Source: Bacteroidaceae bacterium (GTDB lineage Bacteria; Bacteroidota; Bacteroidia; Bacteroidales; Bacteroidaceae). Taken from it: 5,107 nt of DNA. The DNA lies in NCBI GenBank assembly GCA_016284115.1, contig JAEEOD010000399.1:1-5107 (forward strand), written 5' to 3'. Made by a program: the position numbers and the translations under genes. The notes under the pieces were generated by a model. That model saw only the letters and a list, made by a program, of their open reading frames with translations, did no database searches and was not told the origin of the DNA. Positions 1-5,107 of this stretch are shown piece by piece. Every line of letters begins with the position of its first letter. The stretch's first letter is position 1.

Positions 1-57
1 GATGCCTTCGATACCTTGTTCATCGGGTGTGAAAAATTCCCCCAAAGTGAATACTCT

Positions 58-87
58 GGAGGAATGGTGGATGCTGGAGGGGTGATG
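58..87. repeat. G-rich imperfect repeat near the left edge
   Basis: This roughly 30-base stretch repeats GGAGG, GGTGGATG, GGAGG and GGTGATG units and is almost free of C on the plus strand. It lies just downstream of the DUF2809 gene on the minus strand. Read on the minus strand it gives a His/Pro/Ser-rich peptide (HHPSSIHHSS) that continues open to the window edge. Read on the plus strand in frame 1 it is also open from base 1 to a TAA at 88-90. Neither reading has a convincing start, so the coding status of bases 1-100 is unresolved. I see no clear terminator hairpin for the minus-strand operon here. Confidence 0.35.
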
Positions 88-100
88 TAAGGTTGTGAAG

Positions 101-460
101 CTACTCTAATGCTTTGAACACCCAATAAATGATAGTTATACCTATCACATAAGCCACAAGGTCTGTCCAAAGGAAGCCTTGTCCTAACATCATGTGGCCA
201 ACAAATGTGTTTCGGAATGACACAAGCCATTGCCAACGTAAGAGCTGAGAAAATTCCACTATAAATGAATGCGCCAGGCTGAGAACGGCTACTATTCGTA
301 GTTTGCTTTTGACAAGAATAATGCGCCAAAAGCAGAAGACCATCATAGCCCAAAGCGCATCACCTGTCTCTTTAGGAAGCCAAGTGATATGCCTGGAGTA
401 AAGGCCTAATGGAATTAACACAACAATTCCAATCAATGATATGAGAATTTTTCTCTTCAT
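101..460 (-). CDS. DUF2809 family small integral membrane protein
   Basis: This encodes a 119-residue membrane protein of unknown function that I recognise as DUF2809-like. Four hydrophobic segments are visible, at about residues 4-21, 33-50, 55-74 and 95-115. Conserved polar features sit between them: a GDALWA stretch (33-38), VEFSQL (68-73), and an SFRNTFVGH...GQGFLWTDLVAY region (81-104) typical of the family. An in-frame ATG exists further upstream at 541, but it would add 27 charged residues overlapping the hicB-like gene. The start at 460 is preferred because it forms TAATG with the hicB stop and places the hydrophobic segment directly at the N-terminus. The overlap implies translational coupling to the gene before it. 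The protein probably sits in the inner membrane, and no enzymatic motif is visible. Family assignment is fairly sure; function is unknown. Confidence 0.85.
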   Translation of the reverse strand: MKRKILISLIGIVVLIPLGLYSRHITWLPKETGDALWAMMVFCFWRIILVKSKLRIVAVLSLAHSFIVEFSQLLRWQWLVSFRNTFVGHMMLGQGFLWTDLVAYVIGITIIYWVFKALE

Positions 461-672
461 TATGCTTCCTTGAAGACAAATTTTATTTGCGGAAACACTT
501 TGCCTTCTTTCTCTAAGTCCTCCTTTGCCTCCGCAAGACATTCATTCAAGTTTTCCTTTGCTTCTTCAATGGTTTTACCAGTTGACGTTAGATAGCCACC
601 GAGTATTTCATTCTCTGTCTGACACCAATAGCTGCCATCCTTTGCTTTCTCAATTGTAACCAATACTTCCAT
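460..672 (-). CDS. HicB-like antitoxin-fold protein, apparently without HicA
   Basis: This is a 70-residue protein of the HicB-like group, which has a degenerate RNase H fold and in type II toxin-antitoxin loci neutralises the mRNA interferase HicA. The N-terminal strand MEVLVTIEKAKDGSYWC (1-17), followed by GGYLTSTGKTIEEAKENL (25-42) and a charged C-terminal helix, matches the usual HicB strand-strand-helix order. The protein ends after this fold, so the C-terminal DNA-binding domain (ribbon-helix-helix or HTH) found in many HicB proteins is missing. No HicA-sized gene lies beside it: umuC is 15 bases upstream, and a membrane protein gene overlaps its stop by one base. It may be an orphan antitoxin or a repurposed ligand-binding module co-expressed with the umuDC genes. 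Fold assignment is good; an antitoxin role is not shown. Confidence 0.8.
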   Translation of the reverse strand: MEVLVTIEKAKDGSYWCQTENEILGGYLTSTGKTIEEAKENLNECLAEAKEDLEKEGKVFPQIKFVFKEA

Positions 673-687
673 GTCCTAATTGCTATA

Positions 688-1983
688 TTATTTCAATTCT
701 ATGATATCGCTCCACCTCGTGGTGGGGTTCTTGCTCCTGAAATCATGCTTGATGGCATTGGCAAAGACTTCGGCTTTTCCTTTACCTTCTTTCTGTGTGT
801 ACTGCTGTGAGCCAAGTACGACTGTCTCACTGCCGTTCACTTTGTTGATGTGGTCCATGACTTTATCCAAGCGCTTCATCTTCTCGGACTGCTCGGCGTT
901 ATAGTCAAACAAGTCCATCTGGACTGGACTATTGGGACCAATGCCCATGACTATGACACCTGCTTTCTTGTACTGATAGCCTTGAATGAATATCTTCTCC
1001 AAAACTTCATTGGCTGCCTTCACAATGTCGATGGTGCTGCTTGTAGGTACGATGATCCGCTTCTCCTGAAAGTTCCAGTACTGGGGCAAGTCCTCCCTGA
1101 AGAAGTTGGTGTTGACGAACACACCAACGATACTTGCCACTGTGTTTTGTGCCCTCAGTTTCTCTGCACATCGTGCGGCATAGTTGGACACATGTGTTTT
1201 CAGAGTGTCAAAGTCACTGACCATGCCAGGAAAGCTTCTGCTGGTGCAGATGCTTTTCTTCTTCGCCATCTCCTCATTGGGTACGGCATCTATACCGTTC
1301 AACTCCTGCCATGTGCGATATATCACTATGTTGTTGAAGATGTTTTTTACCCAATCGCCGTGATGCTGGGCAAAGTCGTAGGCTGTCTTGACTCCCATTG
1401 CCTCCAGCTTGGCAGCGTATCTTCGTCCGATGCCCCAGACATCATCTATTGGGAAGAGCTTCAGGGCTTTGATACGCTTCTCTTCATTGTCTATCATGCA
1501 GCAATGGCGATAGCCAGGGTACTTCTTGGCGAAGTGACTGGCCATCTTTGCCAATGTCTTTGTTGGGGCAATGCCTACGCTGACTGGCATCCCGACACTC
1601 TTCTTGATGCGTTTGTGCAGATGTTCACCCCAGGCTTTCAAATCCACGCCATCTATACCTTGCCAATAAACAAAGCATTCATCAATGCTGTAACGGAAAT
1701 AGGCTGGAGCTTCCTGCCTGATGATTTCCATTACCCTGCTTGTGAGTTCTCCGTACAACTCATAGTTACTGGAGAACACCGTCACCTCATTATTGGGGTA
1801 TTGCTGGGCAAGCTGGAAGTAAGGCATTCCGGCTTTGATGCCCATCTTCTTTGCTTCGTTACTGCGGGCTACTACGCAGCCATCGTTGTTGCTCAGGACA
1901 ACAACGGGCTTATCCTTCAAGTCGGGGCGAAAGACACGCTCACAACTTACATAGCAGTTATCACAGTCAACGATGCCGTACAT
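688..1983 (-). CDS. umuC: UmuC, catalytic subunit of DNA polymerase V (Y-family)
   Basis: This 431-residue protein is the translesion polymerase that, with cleaved UmuD, copies damaged DNA during the SOS response. It is close to the length of E. coli UmuC (422). The catalytic carboxylates are present at D6 (in VDCDNCYVSCE), D101 and E102 (in YSIDECF), the same numbering as E. coli. The palm/fingers region contains VVLSNNDGCVVARSNEAK (28-45). A helix-hairpin-helix-like segment DDVWGIGRRYAAKLEAMGV follows in the thumb, then the little-finger domain. A beta-clamp-binding motif QMDLFD lies at 355-360, and the C-terminal tail ending in TTRWSDIIELK resembles DUF4113. No catalytic residue is missing and there is no frameshift, so the enzyme should be active. 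Its ATG overlaps the umuD stop by one base (TAATG), giving coupled translation and the usual umuDC order. Confidence 0.97.
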   Translation of the reverse strand: MYGIVDCDNCYVSCERVFRPDLKDKPVVVLSNNDGCVVARSNEAKKMGIKAGMPYFQLAQQYPNNEVTVFSSNYELYGELTSRVMEIIRQEAPAYFRYSIDECFVYWQGIDGVDLKAWGEHLHKRIKKSVGMPVSVGIAPTKTLAKMASHFAKKYPGYRHCCMIDNEEKRIKALKLFPIDDVWGIGRRYAAKLEAMGVKTAYDFAQHHGDWVKNIFNNIVIYRTWQELNGIDAVPNEEMAKKKSICTSRSFPGMVSDFDTLKTHVSNYAARCAEKLRAQNTVASIVGVFVNTNFFREDLPQYWNFQEKRIIVPTSSTIDIVKAANEVLEKIFIQGYQYKKAGVIVMGIGPNSPVQMDLFDYNAEQSEKMKRLDKVMDHINKVNGSETVVLGSQQYTQKEGKGKAEVFANAIKHDFRSKNPTTRWSDIIELK

Positions 1984-2444
1984 TATTTAACCTTACTTTT
2001 GAGAGCGCGTTTGTACCAGTTTTTTATCGTCCAAATTACTACACCCCATACCTCGAACGAGTCATCTGGCACAACACGGATGGGCTCGTAGTCCTTATTG
2101 GCAGGGCGAAGTTCTATATAACCATCTTTCTCGTGTTTCAGGTCAAGGAACTTGACGGTGAACTCGCCATTGATATAGGCCACCACAACATCGCCATTCA
2201 TTGGCTCTATGCTGCGATCTATAACGGCTATATCCCCATCACAGATATTGACATCTTCCATACTGTCACCTGACACACGTCCGTAGAACGTGGCTTCAGG
2301 ATGCTTTATGAGGTCACGATTGAAGTCAAGGCTTTCATGCAGATAGTCATCTGCAGGGGATGGAAAGCCTGCTTTAATCTGGGGAGCTATAAGAAGGTCG
2401 AGCTTCTTTTTGAACTCGCCTTTGAACAATTTTATTTCGGACAT
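1983..2444 (-). CDS. umuD: UmuD, self-cleaving polymerase V accessory subunit (S24 peptidase fold)
   Basis: This is a 153-residue S24/LexA-like protein. In the known family, RecA filaments stimulate autocleavage to UmuD', which joins UmuC to form active polymerase V. The likely cleavage bond is A25-G26 within IKAGFPSPADDY. The nucleophile is S61 in VSGDSMED, and the general-base lysine is K98 in FTVKFLDL, one residue offset from E. coli S60/K97. The 25-residue N-terminal arm has no helix-turn-helix, so this is UmuD and not LexA, and it should not itself bind an operator. It is the first gene of the minus-strand operon, and the ATG at 2444 directly follows the catalogued promoter-like region. 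No Shine-Dalgarno is seen, as expected for Bacteroidota. Confidence 0.96.
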   Translation of the reverse strand: MSEIKLFKGEFKKKLDLLIAPQIKAGFPSPADDYLHESLDFNRDLIKHPEATFYGRVSGDSMEDVNICDGDIAVIDRSIEPMNGDVVVAYINGEFTVKFLDLKHEKDGYIELRPANKDYEPIRVVPDDSFEVWGVVIWTIKNWYKRALKSKVK

Positions 2445-2466
2445 ACTTGTTTTCTAATTTTTGGTA

Positions 2467-2474
2467 CAAAATTA
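2467..2474 (-). promoter_or_regulatory. Candidate -7 element of the umuD promoter
   Basis: On the minus strand these bases read TAATTTTG, an exact match to the Bacteroidales -7 consensus TAnnTTTG. It lies 22 bases before the umuD ATG, giving a short leader of roughly 15 bases. No good TTTG -33 element is found 19-21 bases upstream, which would fit a weak or activated/repressed promoter. The element is embedded in an inverted repeat (2468-2483). It is a sequence match only; no transcription start is known. Confidence 0.5.
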
Positions 2475-2483
2475 AGCAATTTT
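2468..2483. repeat. Inverted repeat overlapping the umuD -7 element
   Basis: The arms AAAATT (2468-2473) and AATTTT (2478-2483) are perfect inverted copies separated by AAGC. The repeat overlaps the TAATTTTG promoter element, so a repressor bound here would block umuD transcription. The arms are simple A/T sequence and could occur by chance. Confidence 0.35.
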
Positions 2484-2507
2484 AGTGGCATTCTGAGCAT
2501 AATGGCT

Positions 2508-2523
2508 AACCATAAATGTGGTT
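2508..2523. repeat. Inverted repeat AACCA-N6-TGGTT upstream of umuD
   Basis: Perfect 5-base arms AACCA (2508-2512) and TGGTT (2519-2523) flank a 6-base spacer. This makes a 16-base operator-like dyad just upstream of where the umuD -33 region should be. Its size would suit a dimeric regulator such as LexA, but the half-sites do not match a LexA box I can name for this phylum. Confidence 0.3.
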
Positions 2524-2570
2524 TTGAACGCAAAATCAATAAAATTTATCTCATTTTACCTTTGCGTGTG

Positions 2571-2600
2571 TTTGTTTTTCGCGAAAATTTTATATTTTTG
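2571..2600 (+). promoter_or_regulatory. Candidate Bacteroidales promoter for the vWA/tubulin-like operon
   Basis: A TTTG at 2571-2574 and TATTTTTG at 2593-2600 match the Bacteroidales -33 (TTTG) and -7 (TAnnTTTG) elements. They are separated by 18 bases, slightly short of the usual 19-21. Transcription would start at about 2605-2608, leaving a leader of roughly 70 bases before the ATG at 2679. A second TAnnTTTG match (TACCTTTG, 2557-2564) has no -33 partner at the right distance and is less likely. The spacer holds the palindrome TTTTCGCGAAAA. Confidence 0.55.
2576..2587. repeat. Perfect 12-base palindrome TTTTCGCGAAAA in the promoter spacer
   Basis: These twelve bases equal their own reverse complement. 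They sit between the candidate -33 and -7 elements of the right-hand operon, a standard location for a repressor operator or an MerR-type activator site. The CGCG core is shared with the palindrome at 2608-2617. Confidence 0.55.
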
Positions 2601-2607
2601 TACCCGA

Positions 2608-2617
2608 CTCGCGCGAG
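2608..2617. repeat. Perfect palindrome CTCGCGCGAG near the predicted transcription start
   Basis: A perfect ten-base palindrome, all but two of its bases G/C apart from the T and A, inside A/T-rich surroundings. It lies at or just after the predicted start of transcription. ACTCGCGC, which begins at 2607, recurs at 2638-2645, 31 bases further on. As DNA it could be an operator; as RNA the ten bases are too short for a stable hairpin. Confidence 0.5.
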
Positions 2618-2626
2618 ATTACAATA

Positions 2627-2645
2627 TATGCGCATACACTCGCGC
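2627..2645. repeat. Palindrome TATGCGCATA followed by a second ACTCGCGC
   Basis: TATGCGCATA (2627-2636) is a perfect palindrome centred 19 bases after the centre of CTCGCGCGAG. ACTCGCGC at 2638-2645 directly repeats 2607-2614. Both lie in the predicted 5' leader, ahead of the ATG at 2679, and add to the cluster of symmetric sites in this intergenic region. Confidence 0.45.
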
Positions 2646-2678
2646 CTAAAAACGAACAATTGATATTTCACAAGTTAT

Positions 2679-3935
2679 ATGAAAAATTCACTTTTCAGTT
2701 TATTGAGTTTGATGCTACTCTTGATAGTTGCATCTTTTTCTTTTACTTCATGTGGTGAAGCAGTAAACTCAAACTTTGACCCACACTTTGACAATGATGG
2801 GAATTTGGTTGACACTCCATCAGTATTTGTTCCGCAAGCTCCTAACAAAATCAAATTCTTTGTTGAAGTTTCAGGGAGCATGAACGGCTTTTTCCGTGCA
2901 AATGCACCGACAAAGTTTAAGGCTGATGTATGGCAAATCCTTAGTTACTATTCGCCAATTACTGAAGGAGTGACAATTTTAACAAACGATGGCGACCAGG
3001 ACAAAACATATCCACTTGCACAGTTCCAAACACTCATGAATACAGGAGCATTTGTTAGCACTGCATCTACAAAGGTTCCGCTGATGCTCCAATCTATTAT
3101 TCAGAGTTTGGACACCGAAGCTGGAGAAGTTGCAGTGTTAATTTCTGATATGAAATATAGCCCCGTTGGAGCTGCTGCGCCACAAGTATTACTATCCCAA
3201 TATAGTACAGATATCAGCTCCATCTTCGGAAAGTTCAACAAAGCTATCAGTTTGGTTGGTGCAACTTCGGAGTTTCTTGATAGGAACGGTAATCCTGCTT
3301 GTATCACTTCTCCATACTACTTCCTTATTCTAGGTAATCCCGAACAAGTGGCAGAAATGCGTAATGGCATTTCTACTTTACTTGATAACAATGGCAATTT
3401 CATTGACAACATCGAGAGTGGATTTAATTATGGAGCTCCAACATACGGTTTTGGTATTCCAGAAAATGCATACCAATTAGACAAAGAACCTACTTTCTTG
3501 GGATATGACCCTTCTTTTAGTGACACCTGTACTGTTAAGCTAAGGATTGATTTAGCTAACTATAGATGGGCAGTTACTAAAAAGGAGTTGTTTGAACAAG
3601 CTTTCGGATGTAAGACTCTTTATGGGTCAGGTGTAAAAGTCGGTAATGTTGAGTTTTACATTGAAAATATCACAGATAAGATTTTGCGCAGAACTGCCAT
3701 TGCAGAAGTGGATTTGAAGCTTTTCAATATGGCAACCAACTCAGAAGTAATCGAGTGGTCTCTCGTCCTCCCCGACTTAGATATTACATTATTTGCCCCA
3801 TATCTTGATGCCACAGATGAGAATGATGTTAGCAAGTCGTTCTCACTCGAAAACTTCATCAAAGGCATGTTCTATGGTGGTGTTGTTAACAAGTCCCTTG
3901 AACCCAATTATATCTTGATATCTAAACATTCATAA
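2679..3935 (+). CDS. Lipoprotein with von Willebrand A-like metal-site pattern
   Basis: This encodes 418 residues. The N-terminus is a type II signal peptide: basic KN, a hydrophobic run (5-22) and the lipobox ending FTSC, with C25 as the probable lipidated residue. The mature protein should be anchored to the envelope with most of it outside the cytoplasm. A vWA-like fold is suggested by a hydrophobic strand followed by E63-V-S65-G-S67-M (MIDAS DxSxS pattern with Glu in place of Asp), a threonine at about T131, and a strand ending in D157 (VLISDMKYS). Residues about 280-370 look like a beta-rich domain (CTVKLRIDL, VGNVEFYIENIT, EVDLKLFNM), and no C-terminal membrane segment is seen. The stop is two bases before the next ATG, so it starts an operon with a membrane protein and a tubulin-like gene. 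Its partner or ligand is unknown. The lipoprotein call is strong; the vWA assignment is motif-based. Confidence 0.85.
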   Translation: MKNSLFSLLSLMLLLIVASFSFTSCGEAVNSNFDPHFDNDGNLVDTPSVFVPQAPNKIKFFVEVSGSMNGFFRANAPTKFKADVWQILSYYSPITEGVTILTNDGDQDKTYPLAQFQTLMNTGAFVSTASTKVPLMLQSIIQSLDTEAGEVAVLISDMKYSPVGAAAPQVLLSQYSTDISSIFGKFNKAISLVGATSEFLDRNGNPACITSPYYFLILGNPEQVAEMRNGISTLLDNNGNFIDNIESGFNYGAPTYGFGIPENAYQLDKEPTFLGYDPSFSDTCTVKLRIDLANYRWAVTKKELFEQAFGCKTLYGSGVKVGNVEFYIENITDKILRRTAIAEVDLKLFNMATNSEVIEWSLVLPDLDITLFAPYLDATDENDVSKSFSLENFIKGMFYGGVVNKSLEPNYILISKHS

Positions 3936-3937
3936 TT

Positions 3938-4381
3938 ATGAAAATACTGTCATTCTACAAATGGATTGCAGGCTCGATGACTGATTTCATTAATCAGTTC
4001 AGGAACAACGAAGTCCTGTATAATCAGGCACGGGCCTATTGGAACAAGCTGGAGAGTTCTTCCTCCATCATTTTACTTATCTTCATTGTAATTGGCATCG
4101 CTATGGCGTTTTGCTATTACCAACCTTATAACAATCGCCCAGGTAGACACTACACACCCAAGCATTGGCTTATATTCTTAGCCATTACTTTCGTGTTGAC
4201 TTTCTTTGTTACATGGGGCTTCGAATATTTTGCAGCTAAGCCAGTACTTGATACGACAACAATGTTACAACTGAAGATAGCTCTGGGCAATGCTATTTAT
4301 GCATCGCTCCTGTACTTCGTTGTTTCTGTTGTTTGGTGCTTCGCATTCCCAACTAACGCATATAGATTATTCAAATTTTAG
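3938..4381 (+). CDS. Small three-segment integral membrane protein of the tubulin-like operon
   Basis: I do not recognise a family for this 147-residue protein. An amphipathic, fairly polar N-terminal region (about 1-42, including FINQFRNNEVLYNQARAYW) is followed by three hydrophobic segments at about 43-61, 76-95 and 121-137. A basic loop (NNRPGRHYTPKHW, 65-77) lies between the first and second segments, and the protein ends in a short tail PTNAYRLFKF. It starts two bases after the vWA-like lipoprotein gene and stops six bases before the tubulin-like gene. Such tight packing points to co-expression and a shared complex. By position it is a natural candidate for the inner-membrane link between the envelope lipoprotein and a cytoplasmic tubulin-like filament, but this role is inference. 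Confidence 0.85.
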   Translation: MKILSFYKWIAGSMTDFINQFRNNEVLYNQARAYWNKLESSSSIILLIFIVIGIAMAFCYYQPYNNRPGRHYTPKHWLIFLAITFVLTFFVTWGFEYFAAKPVLDTTTMLQLKIALGNAIYASLLYFVVSVVWCFAFPTNAYRLFKF

Positions 4382-4387
4382 CCCGCT

Positions 4388-5107
4388 ATGAAAAAAGTAT
4401 TTGTATTCTGCATCGGAGGAACGGGCATTCGTGTGATGAAGAGCGTCACAATGCTAATGGCAAGTGGTATGAGTACCAACGGATTTACCGTTGTTCCTGT
4501 TATCCTTGACCCACATCTTGATTTGGAAGAGAAGAAAAACCTCCACACACTCATTGGAAGTTATCAGAACATATATAGAAAATCTACTAACGAAGGCTCG
4601 CTAAATCATCTTGACGGCTTTTTCAGTTCTGAAATTGTGACCATCAACGAATTGAATAATCAGTTGAATGACACACAGCAAGCTGCTGGTAGTAATGAGA
4701 GGTTCAGCTCCTATATCAAATTGGCAAACATTGGAGCTGATGATATAAATAACTACTTCATACAAACGCTTTTCTCTACAAAGAACCTTGACAGTCCTCT
4801 TTCTGTTGGCTTCAAAGGAAACCCGAATGTCGGTACCGTTGTTCTTGGAGAAATGATAGAAGGAGCTGATTGGTTCAAAGCCTTCAAACAACATTGTGAA
4901 AAAGATGACAGGGTATTCATCATTAGCTCTATTTTTGGTGGTACTGGCGCATCCGGTTATCCTCTCCTTGAAAAGAAAATTAGAGGTGCTGAGTCACAGC
5001 CAGCAGTTAAGAACGCACTGATGGGTGCCGTTACAGTTCTTCCATATTATGGTTTGAAAGACCCCTCTACAACTGGCAGTGACATTGATTCGGCTAATTT
5101 CTACACC
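4388..5107 (+). CDS. Tubulin/FtsZ-like GTPase family protein, 3' end beyond the window
   Basis: The frame opens at ATG 4388 and stays open to the last base, giving 240 residues of a longer protein. The N-terminus MKKVFVFCIGGTGIRVMKS has a beta strand followed by a glycine loop, GGTG at 10-13, like the first nucleotide loop of tubulin/FtsZ proteins. A strand ending in D41 (VVPVILDP) follows. A second glycine loop, IFGGTGASGYP with GGTGASG at 184-190, comes after the strand RVFIISS and matches the tubulin/FtsZ signature GGTG[S/A/T]G that contacts nucleotide phosphates. The spacing of the two loops (about 175 residues) is longer than in FtsZ (about 85), as expected for the larger Tubulin_2-type (PF13809) family with an insertion. 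It should be cytoplasmic and may bind GTP and polymerise. The missing C-terminus prevents a check of the catalytic T7 loop. Confidence 0.8.
   Translation, partial: MKKVFVFCIGGTGIRVMKSVTMLMASGMSTNGFTVVPVILDPHLDLEEKKNLHTLIGSYQNIYRKSTNEGSLNHLDGFFSSEIVTINELNNQLNDTQQAAGSNERFSSYIKLANIGADDINNYFIQTLFSTKNLDSPLSVGFKGNPNVGTVVLGEMIEGADWFKAFKQHCEKDDRVFIISSIFGGTGASGYPLLEKKIRGAESQPAVKNALMGAVTVLPYYGLKDPSTTGSDIDSANFYT

Noticed and set aside
101..541. Longer 146-residue version of the DUF2809 protein starting at 541
   Set aside because: The extra 27 residues overlap the HicB-like gene in another frame, are basic and low-complexity, and do not resemble the family. The ATG at 460 gives the TAATG coupling and a normal membrane-protein start.
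850..2091. Long plus-strand open frame of 413 codons
   Set aside because: It lies entirely opposite umuC and the end of umuD. Those minus-strand genes have intact catalytic motifs, whereas this translation is Cys/His/Leu-rich with no recognisable domain, so it is an antisense shadow.
1983..2444. LexA repressor as an alternative identity for the S24 protein
   Set aside because: There is no N-terminal helix-turn-helix: only about 25 residues precede the cleavage site, and the gene overlaps umuC in the standard umuDC order.
2557..2564. TACCTTTG as the main promoter of the plus-strand operon
   Set aside because: It matches TAnnTTTG, but the nearest upstream TTTG is about 30 bases away, whereas the pair at 2571/2593 has near-normal spacing.
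2571..2645. CRISPR array or transposon terminal repeats
   Set aside because: The palindromes differ in sequence and the ACTCGCGC repeat has only two short copies, with no spacer regularity, transposase or target duplication visible.
2301..2663. Plus-strand open frame of 120 codons across umuD and the intergenic region
   Set aside because: It runs antisense to umuD and then through promoter-like A/T-rich DNA and palindromes. Its translation shows no domain or sensible composition.
4601..4894. Minus-strand open frame of 97 codons
   Set aside because: It is antisense to the tubulin-like gene, whose frame carries clear glycine-loop motifs and is open to the window end.

Overview
The window looks like an accessory stretch of a Bacteroidota chromosome, probably Bacteroides/Prevotella-like. 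The pointers are start codons preceded by A/T-rich sequence rather than Shine-Dalgarno motifs, matches to the Bacteroidales -7 promoter element TAnnTTTG, a Bacteroidales-style lipoprotein signal peptide, and the kind of HicB-like and DUF2809 proteins present. The exact genus cannot be fixed from the sequence.

Left half, minus strand (2444 down to 101): a compact four-gene set, umuD - umuC - hicB-like - DUF2809 membrane protein. umuD/umuC and hicB/DUF2809 each overlap by one base (TAATG), and umuC is 15 bases from hicB, so all four are probably co-transcribed. UmuD has the self-cleavage site and the Ser/Lys dyad, and UmuC has all three polymerase carboxylates and a beta-clamp motif. Together they should form an intact error-prone polymerase V module. 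The HicB-like gene has no HicA toxin beside it.

Centre (2445-2678): a divergent intergenic region of 234 bases with a promoter-like element facing each way. In front of the right-hand operon there are three perfect palindromes (12, 10 and 10 bases) and a repeated ACTCGCGC. Two further inverted repeats lie on the umuD side. This suggests operator-controlled transcription.

Right half, plus strand (2679 to the window end): a tight three-gene operon with gaps of 2 and 6 bases. It encodes a lipoprotein with a von Willebrand A-like metal-site pattern, a small protein with three membrane segments, and the first 240 residues of a tubulin/FtsZ-like protein with two GGTG glycine loops. A surface or periplasmic vWA-like lipoprotein, a membrane linker and a cytoplasmic GTPase-like filament protein together suggest an envelope-spanning, membrane-remodelling or sensing system. 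Related tubulin-superfamily plus vWA gene neighbourhoods have been predicted computationally (FtsZ-like families of Makarova and Koonin), but I know of no experimental role for this Bacteroidota version. The operon continues beyond the window, so its full gene content is unknown.

The first 100 bases hold a G-rich imperfect repeat and no gene that can be confidently called.
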